A DNA stretch of 26,284 bases, taken from Bacillota bacterium. Its GTDB lineage: Bacteria > Bacillota > UBA4882 > UBA8346. The notes beneath the pieces were generated by a model that did no database searches, had not been told where the DNA came from, and worked only from the letters and a program-made list of their open reading frames with translations. This document shows, one piece after another, positions 22,314 through 26,284 of this stretch (position 1 is the stretch's first letter; the number at the start of each line of letters is the position of its first letter). Location: contig JAEZJK010000074.1 of assembly GCA_023415835.1 (NCBI GenBank), forward strand, positions 1-26,284. Direction: 5' to 3'. The translations under genes were made by a program, and so were the position numbers.

Positions 22314-22982
22314 ATGGTCTATGATTTTCATACCCATTCCTTTTTAAGCGATGGGGAGCTCTCGCCGGTTGAATTGATTCGGAGGGCGGTAGTCAACGGG
22401 TATCAGGCGATTGCCGTCACCGATCATGTGGGGCCGGGAAACATGGAACGGGTTTTGCAGGAATTGATTAAAGAATGCCGTTTGGCGGAGCGATATTGGC
22501 CGATTATTGCTATTCCGGGGGTAGAACTGACCCATGTTCCGGCGGAGAGTATTCCGGACCTAGCCCTGGAAGCCCGGAAATTAGGGGCGGAACTGGTGGT
22601 GGTTCATGGCGAGACTTTGGTGGAACCGGTTGAACCGGGGACTAACAAAGCAGCTGTCTCTTGTCAGGCGGTGGATATTTTGGCCCACCCCGGGTTATTG
22701 AATGAGGAAGAGGCAAAGCTGGCGGCGATTAATAATGTATTTATCGAGATTACCGCCAGGGGCGGTCACAATGTAGGCAACGGGCATGTGGTTAAGGTCG
22801 GCCGGAAGGCCGGAGTTAAGTTTGTCGTGGATTCCGATACCCATCAGCCGGGGAATTTGCTCACCGAGAGTTGGGCGAAGGTGGTTGCCAAAGGGTCTGG
22901 ATTGGATGAGGCCGAAGTGGAAGAGGCTGTTCTTCAGAATCCTTTAAAAATTTTGGAACTGGTTCATTGCAGGCGTAAATGA
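22314..22982 (+). CDS. PHP-domain histidinol-phosphatase-family phosphoesterase
   Basis: 222-aa metal-dependent hydrolase with the PHP fold. YDFHTHSFLSDGELSP gives the HxH metal site at the N-terminus. AVTDHVGPGN supplies the next acid/His pair. VVVHGETLVEPVEPG and DILAHPGLL provide further ligands, and VDSDTHQPGNL the last. This set is intact, so activity is likely. Substrates of stand-alone PHP proteins range from histidinol phosphate to nucleoside and polyphosphate species; no histidine gene is nearby, so histidinol phosphatase is not assumed. I chose ATG 22314 because CGGAGG at 22303-22308 is five bases upstream. The frame is open from a GTG at 22272, but that start lies within the repeat element. 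Confidence 0.85.
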   Translation: MVYDFHTHSFLSDGELSPVELIRRAVVNGYQAIAVTDHVGPGNMERVLQELIKECRLAERYWPIIAIPGVELTHVPAESIPDLALEARKLGAELVVVHGETLVEPVEPGTNKAAVSCQAVDILAHPGLLNEEEAKLAAINNVFIEITARGGHNVGNGHVVKVGRKAGVKFVVDSDTHQPGNLLTESWAKVVAKGSGLDEAEVEEAVLQNPLKILELVHCRRK

Positions 22983-23004
22983 AACTATAAAATATTATAT
23001 CTAG

Positions 23005-23034
23005 TTGACAGCCAAGCTTGACTGATGGTAAAAT
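23005..23034 (+). promoter_or_regulatory. Sigma-A promoter of the T-box/aroF transcript
   Basis: TTGACA at 23005-23010 and TAAAAT at 23029-23034 are separated by 18 bases. The predicted start falls near 23042, just ahead of the T-box leader. Confidence 0.8.
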
Positions 23035-23069
23035 TTAGCCAACAGTTATTTAGATACCTGTAAAAAATG

Positions 23070-23371
23070 ATGAACAAGGAAAGTACGTTATTCTCCGTCT
23101 CCAAGAGAAAAGGGATCGTAGGCTGTGAGTCCCTTGAGGCTAAAATAGCGGAAGTTCCCTTGGGAGTTGATTGCTGAAAAGGGTGGCTGGTTTAGCCTCC
23201 CGAACTAGGTTAATCCGGAAGCCCACCGTTAAAGGGGATAGGATATCGAGTTAAAAGTTAGGCTCCGTATCCGAATAAGAGAGCCTTTTTAAGGCTAATT
23301 TGGGTGGTACCGCGGAATCGGCCCACGTTTCGTCCCAATTTTTTATGGGAAAACGTGGGTTATTTTATTTT
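23070..23371 (+). promoter_or_regulatory. T-box riboswitch, Phe specifier, controlling DAHP synthase
   Basis: The leader binds uncharged tRNA and then prevents termination. Stem I opens with CAAGG, the AGTA loop-E-like element at 23082-23085 and CGTTATT. The last pairs with AATAGCG at 23144-23150. The specifier loop GAAG then presents TTC at 23155-23157, a Phe codon, before CCTTG closes the stem. An AGAGA element and the apical GGCTGTGAG part are also visible. The T-box sequence AATTTGGGTGGTACCGCGG is at 23297-23315, and TGGT there would pair with an ACCA acceptor end, as tRNA-Phe has. The terminator stem is CCCACGTTT (23322-23330) with AAACGTGGG (23351-23359), followed by TTATTTTATTTT. A Phe specifier fits control of aromatic biosynthesis. 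Confidence 0.93.
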
Positions 23372-23385
23372 AGGAGGTACTACTG

Positions 23386-24402
23386 ATGGTTATAGTTACT
23401 AACCGGGAAATTACTAATGAACAATGGGAGAATTTATGCTGTAAGTTAAAGGAGTGGGGTTTTCAGATCCATACCATCCAAGGAGTGGAAAAAAAGGTTA
23501 TTGGAGCGGTAGGGGACAAACGGCGGGTCGATTTTCGTTTCTTGGAAAACATCCCCGGGGTCGAAAAAGTAATCCCGATTTTAAGCCCTTATAAACTAGT
23601 GGCGCGGGACGCCAAACCGGAAGGGACATTGATACAGGTAGGCGGTTTAAAAATCGGCGCTGGGTTTTTTGGAGTAATAGCCGGGCCTTGCGCGGTTGAA
23701 AGCCGGGCTCAACTTTTGGAAGTAGCAATGGGATTGAAAAAAGCCGGATCCGGAGGTTTACGCGGCGGCGCCTTTAAACCCAGGACATCTCCATACAGTT
23801 TCCAGGGACTTGAGGAAGAAGGTTTAAAGTTATTGGCTCAGGCCCGTGAACGTACCGGATTGCCGGTTATTACCGAATTAATGAACCTGACCGAATTGGA
23901 TTTGGTAAAAGAATATACCGATATTATTCAAATCGGGGCCCGTAACATGCAGAACTTCGGCCTGCTTAGGGCGGTAGGGCGACAGCCGAAACCGGTATTG
24001 TTAAAACGCGGCTTAGCGGCAACTGTCGAAGAATGGCTAATGGCGGCTGAATATATCATGTCTGAAGGAAACCCTCAAGTTATCCTTTGTGAACGCGGCA
24101 TTCGTACTTTTGAAACCGCTACCCGTAATACTCTGGATCTAAGCGCGGTATCGTTGGCTAAGAGTCTCTCCCATTTACCGGTGGTAGTTGACCCGAGCCA
24201 TGGAACGGGAAAACGTAAACTAGTGCTGCCGATGGCCAAAGCGGCGGTAGTTGCGGGGGCCGATGGCCTATTAATCGAAGTGCACCCTGATCCAGCCAAC
24301 GCTTTGAGCGATGGAGAGCAGTCACTTGACTTACCTGAATTTGAAAAGCTGATGATCCAAATAATAGAATTGGTTAAATTTGAGGGGAAACAGACAAAAT
24401 AA
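23386..24402 (+). CDS. aroF: 3-deoxy-7-phosphoheptulonate synthase (DAHP synthase, AroF/type I-beta)
   Basis: 338-aa enzyme that joins phosphoenolpyruvate and erythrose-4-phosphate, the first step of the shikimate pathway to Phe, Tyr and Trp. Residues 1-75 form a ferredoxin-like regulatory domain, as in Thermotoga maritima DAHP synthase, that can carry feedback inhibition. The barrel has GPCAVES with metal-ligand Cys102, RGGAFKPRTSPYSFQG, QIGARNMQNF, VLLKRG, LCERGIRTFETATRNT, and the metal-binding VVDPSHGTGKR and EVHPDPANALSDGEQSL. ATG 23386 follows GGAGG at 23373-23377 by eight bases. It is preceded by the Phe T-box and no other gene of the pathway is adjacent. Confidence 0.96.
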   Translation: MVIVTNREITNEQWENLCCKLKEWGFQIHTIQGVEKKVIGAVGDKRRVDFRFLENIPGVEKVIPILSPYKLVARDAKPEGTLIQVGGLKIGAGFFGVIAGPCAVESRAQLLEVAMGLKKAGSGGLRGGAFKPRTSPYSFQGLEEEGLKLLAQARERTGLPVITELMNLTELDLVKEYTDIIQIGARNMQNFGLLRAVGRQPKPVLLKRGLAATVEEWLMAAEYIMSEGNPQVILCERGIRTFETATRNTLDLSAVSLAKSLSHLPVVVDPSHGTGKRKLVLPMAKAAVVAGADGLLIEVHPDPANALSDGEQSLDLPEFEKLMIQIIELVKFEGKQTK

Positions 24403-24414
24403 ATACAGTCTATA

Positions 24415-24500
24415 GTCAAAAGTTCCAAAATTCATCTTTGGTTCAAGATCCAAGAAACCTAATTTTAACTTTCGATCGACTTTTGACCTTTGACATTTGG
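24415..24500. repeat. Inverted-repeat element with heptad arms (TTTTGAC type)
   Basis: GTCAAAAGT at 24415-24423 pairs exactly with ACTTTTGAC at 24479-24487. The right side continues as heptads TTTTGAC, CTTTGAC, ATTTGGC. The spacer contains TTGGTTCAAGATCCAAG. It begins 12 bp after the aroF stop codon. No intrinsic terminator of the usual form is seen, although a T run lies at 24510-24516. Confidence 0.7.
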
Positions 24501-24569
24501 CTTCCGATATTTTTTTAAGCAGGGAAATAAACTTGGGAAATCGAATTACTTTGGCGGAGGGATAAAAAT

Positions 24570-24758
24570 ATGGAAAAAGAAAAACTGCAAGAACTTTTAA
24601 AAGGAAAGGCCATAAATCGGGCAGACCTTAGCCATGGTACGGTTAAGCTTTATTTTAGCGATGGAACTTACTTTGAAAGGGAGAAAACCTGTGAAGGCGA
24701 AATCATGGCGAAACTTATCGGCGCGGACGGGAAAACGATTTTAAGCACTCGTATTTAG
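24570..24758 (+). CDS. Small protein of unknown function, 62 aa
   Basis: I do not recognise this protein. It starts with a charged helix (MEKEKLQELLKGKAI) followed by an antiparallel beta-like part, TVKLYFSDGTYFEREKTCEGEIMAKLIGADGKTILSTRI, with one cysteine. ATG 24570 is preceded by GGAGGGAT at 24555-24562, a strong ribosome site. Codon use resembles the neighbours. It is probably transcribed alone, or reads through from aroF across the repeat element. A terminator at 24911-24935 lies about 150 bp downstream. Confidence 0.7.
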   Translation: MEKEKLQELLKGKAINRADLSHGTVKLYFSDGTYFEREKTCEGEIMAKLIGADGKTILSTRI

Positions 24759-24817
24759 GCCACAGAGGCCACTGATTACGTTGATAACACATATGACGCT
24801 GATGACACGGATTACCG
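24758..24817. repeat. CACAGAG / GATTAC-type degenerate repeat tract
   Basis: The tract contains GGCCACAGAGGCCAC, then CTGATTACG, TTGATAACAC, GACGCTGATGACAC and GGATTACCGG, i.e. repeated short degenerate words. Similar CACAGAG/GATTACG tracts occur in intergenic regions of many bacteria. It starts at the stop codon of the 62-aa gene. I see no inverted arm here. Confidence 0.5.
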
Positions 24818-24910
24818 GTTATTCTAATAGTCTGGACTTCTTTTTATCTAGATGTTTAAAATGTTTTTTTATTGAATTTAAGTTTAATTGATTAAACAAT
24901 AGTAACTTTA

Positions 24911-24935
24911 AACCACCCATTGCGGGTGGTTTTTT
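24911..24935 (+). terminator. Intrinsic terminator
   Basis: AACCACCC at 24911-24918 and GGGTGGTT at 24924-24931 form a perfect 8-bp stem with a 5-nt loop, ending in six T. Confidence 0.93.
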
Positions 24936-24986
24936 GCAATGTTATAAAGAACATCTTAGAAATTTTATTCATAATGCAGGTTACCA

Positions 24987-25010
24987 CATTTTATCAAGAA
25001 CGATAAAATG
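24987..25010. promoter_or_regulatory. Inverted repeat just upstream of the SPOCS gene
   Basis: CATTTTATC at 24987-24995 pairs exactly with GATAAAATG at 25002-25010 across six bases. It lies 20 bp before GGAGG and 32 bp before the GTG start. It could be an operator or a 5'UTR hairpin. Confidence 0.5.
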
Positions 25011-25042
25011 CAATATAGGTCTAAACCAAAGGAGGAATAAAG

Positions 25043-25573
25043 GTGAATGTTACTTATTCTTCGATAGATACTACCCGGGAGATGAATGTAAGTACTGAAA
25101 GAATCAAAGTTTTGAAAGTTATCGGTGAAACCGTAGGTCAGTTGGTATTAGCGAACTCAACTTGTATTAATGCAGTGAAAATCGACCGCATTAATGCAAA
25201 ACTGCTTAACGCCACCGATCATCTTTTCCAAAATAAGGTTGTTAAACAAGGCACAATCCGAAAAGAGATATTTTTTGTAGATCCTGAAGGAGTGGTTCGT
25301 TTTAAGGCTGAAGATATTCCGTTCATGCTGACGGTTGATATTCCGGGATTTAGGCCAAATGCTTTTAGCCACGTTCAAAACCATTTGCTTGATATCGATG
25401 TGGATTTTAATTTGACCCCCGCGCGGCAATGTATTCCAGGTTGCCTTCAACAAAAGATTGTAGCACATATCTTAGTGATTGTGGCGGAATGGACTCAACT
25501 GGATGTTGTTACAAAGGTAAATGCGTTTCCAAAAGTTTTTTCGTCTAGGGTTTTATGCTCCAATATCTTTTAA
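25043..25573 (+). CDS. SPOCS (DUF3794) domain protein, spore-coat associated type
   Basis: 176-aa protein with one SPOCS domain. The N-terminal part INAVKIDRINAKLLNATDHLFQNKVVKQGTIRKEIFFVDPEGVVRFKAEDIPFMLTVDIPG is the standard DUF3794 pattern of paired beta strands, and CLQQKIVAHILVIVAEWTQLDVVTKV is its last strand pair. It carries three cysteines, including an exposed Cys near the C-terminus, where coat-type proteins are often cross-linked. SPOCS domains occur in Firmicute spore coat, cortex and exosporium proteins. GTG 25043 has GGAGG at 25031-25035 seven bases upstream. A terminator follows directly, so it is its own unit. Its place next to a collagen-like gene suggests a spore-surface locus. 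No sigma-E or sigma-K promoter could be assigned with confidence. Confidence 0.82.
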   Translation: MNVTYSSIDTTREMNVSTERIKVLKVIGETVGQLVLANSTCINAVKIDRINAKLLNATDHLFQNKVVKQGTIRKEIFFVDPEGVVRFKAEDIPFMLTVDIPGFRPNAFSHVQNHLLDIDVDFNLTPARQCIPGCLQQKIVAHILVIVAEWTQLDVVTKVNAFPKVFSSRVLCSNIF

Positions 25574-25587
25574 TGAAAAAGCTTATA

Positions 25588-25612
25588 AGAGGCCTGTTTT
25601 AGGCCTTTTTTT
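25588..25612 (+). terminator. Terminator of the SPOCS gene
   Basis: AGGCCT at 25590-25595 pairs with AGGCCT at 25601-25606, itself palindromic, around a GTTTT loop, and ends in a long T run. Confidence 0.82.
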
Positions 25613-25860
25613 AGCACAATGAAAGAATAAATGCAATCGGTGGATGCGATAGTTTCATAATGTCTTAAATTCTCTTCGAAAATTAGAACATGTGTTTTAA
25701 AAATAACACGTTAAAGCCATTCATGATTATTTCAAAACGTTTTATTAATCCTAATTAACCAAGATAGACTTAATAACATTTTTAAGTATTTCGTTTAAAG
25801 TGTTTTACGCAGTATCTCATTGGGTAAAAAAGCTTCATATAATGGATATCATCGTAAAAG
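25613..25860. other. AT-rich leader of the collagen-like gene
   Basis: No ORF is seen. CATATAATG at 25836-25844 resembles a sporulation sigma-E/K -10 (CATA-type) and would place a start near 25850, but I could not find a matching -35 at the right distance, so this is weak. The block is much richer in A and T than the genes around it. Confidence 0.35.
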
Positions 25861-25874
25861 GGAGGTGAATGATT

Positions 25875-26284
25875 TTGAGTAATGAAATGCCTAACATTCC
25901 CAACCTTGATGCTTTATTAATACAACTTAGGGATAAAATAGCGCAAGCAAATTTACCAAATGATTTTAAAGATGTTTTATTTGAAGATATTCAATTAGCA
26001 AGGGAATGCTTGCAAAATGACGACATCCTATGTGTAATCAATGTTTTAGGTGTAATCTTCGACAAACTGGTAGCCAGGTTGTTAAACTGTCCTAATCTAT
26101 GCAATGATATCGTTCCGTTGTTAGTTTTGATCAATGCGATTCAACAAATATTGATTCGAATACCAATTATAATTGTTGGAGCAACTGGGGCCACCGGACC
26201 TAGAGGAGCAACTGGGGCAACTGGGGCAACTGGAGCCACTGGGGCCACCGGACCTAGAGGAGCAACTGGGGCAACTGGGGCAAC
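25875..26284 (+). CDS. Collagen-like Gly-Ala-Thr repeat protein, N-terminal part, truncated by the window edge
   Basis: The reading frame opens at TTG 25875 (nine bases after GGAGG at 25861-25865; ATG 25869 is in frame but nearly touches the ribosome site; ATG 25887 is a later alternative) and is still open at 26284. The first 101 residues form a helical, partly hydrophobic domain (LDALLIQLRDKIAQANLPNDF, then IVPLLVLINAIQQILIRIPIIIVG) with three to four cysteines (about 60-85). From residue 102 it is GAT repeats with GPR: GAT GAT GPR GAT and so on. The DNA has a 54-bp tandem unit; the second copy begins 54 bp after the first, at 26241 against 26187. Such proteins form collagen-like filaments on exosporium or spore surfaces (BclA-like). 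The full length is unknown. Confidence 0.85.
   Translation, partial: MSNEMPNIPNLDALLIQLRDKIAQANLPNDFKDVLFEDIQLARECLQNDDILCVINVLGVIFDKLVARLLNCPNLCNDIVPLLVLINAIQQILIRIPIIIVGATGATGPRGATGATGATGATGATGPRGATGATGA
26187..26284 (+). repeat. 54-bp tandem repeat encoding Gly-Xaa-Thr/GPR triplets
   Basis: One full 54-bp unit (18 codons, six triplets of GXX) at 26187-26240 is followed by at least 44 bases of a second identical copy at 26241-26284. Within it, GGGGCAACT-type 9-bp units are themselves near-repeats. The array probably extends past the window. Confidence 0.85.

Noticed and set aside
24075..24428. A 117-codon minus-strand open frame over the end of aroF
   Set aside because: It lies opposite conserved DAHP synthase sequence, has low-complexity composition and no ribosome site, so it is a shadow frame.
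25836..25844. CATATAATG as a sporulation sigma -10 for the collagen-like gene
   Set aside because: No matching -35 at the expected spacing, so it is mentioned only as a weak possibility.
26187..26284. The tandem repeat as a CRISPR array
   Set aside because: The 54-bp unit is continuous in the reading frame of a collagen-like gene and has no unique spacers.

Overview
The window comes from an endospore-forming Bacillota (Firmicutes) genome, most likely a clostridia-like anaerobe. This rests on strong GGAGG ribosome binding sites with frequent TTG and GTG starts, a T-box leader, long-form HPF, a YlmC/YmxH-type PRC-barrel protein, a DUF1540 protein, a SPOCS (DUF3794) spore-coat-type protein, a collagen-like GAT-repeat protein, and a thioredoxin-reductase-like flavoprotein that lacks the NADPH motifs. 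The species cannot be named from the sequence alone. There is no IS element, CRISPR array or phage gene.

Layout. 1-240: a large interrupted palindrome and the terminator of an upstream gene. 242-3451: three co-directional glycan genes (WecE-type aminotransferase, GT2 glycosyltransferase, ATP-grasp ligase). 3570-6092: a complete NitT/TauT-type ABC importer operon (binding protein, permease, ATPase). It converges on a membrane glycosyltransferase (GT39/PMT-like, minus strand, 6108-7652). 7835-10235, minus strand: a half-size EamA transporter and a GapN-type aldehyde dehydrogenase. 10495-11472: an unrecognised two-TM, coiled-coil protein. 11630-13262, minus strand: an RluD-type pseudouridine synthase and MenG/UbiE. 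13423-14535: a DUF1540 protein and HPF. 14567-16854, minus strand: PlsC and a membrane GAF-GGDEF protein with a degenerate GGDEF motif. 16996-19550: the thioredoxin-reductase-like flavoprotein and a GH13 alpha-glucan hydrolase. 19741-19818: tRNA-His with its own promoter and terminator. 19950-21056: a probable operon of a UPF0016/GDT1 transporter, a NusG-II protein and a YlmC/YmxH-like protein. 21338-22982: a Cof-type HAD phosphatase and a PHP-domain hydrolase. 23005-24402: promoter, T-box with a Phe (TTC) specifier, and DAHP synthase. 24570-24758: a 62-aa unknown. 25043 to the end: the SPOCS protein and the start of a collagen-like protein that runs off the window.

How they work together. 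The first three genes probably make and transfer an amino-deoxy-sugar. The T-box ties the first step of aromatic biosynthesis to Phe-tRNA charging. The last two genes look like a spore-surface locus.

The least expected structure is between genes. At least five intergenic regions carry short degenerate repeats, mostly with a 7-base period, arranged as inverted arms about 40-130 bp apart. Each has a different sequence but the same architecture. They recall cyanobacterial short tandemly repeated repetitive (STRR) sequences and may be an uncharacterised class of intergenic element in this lineage.
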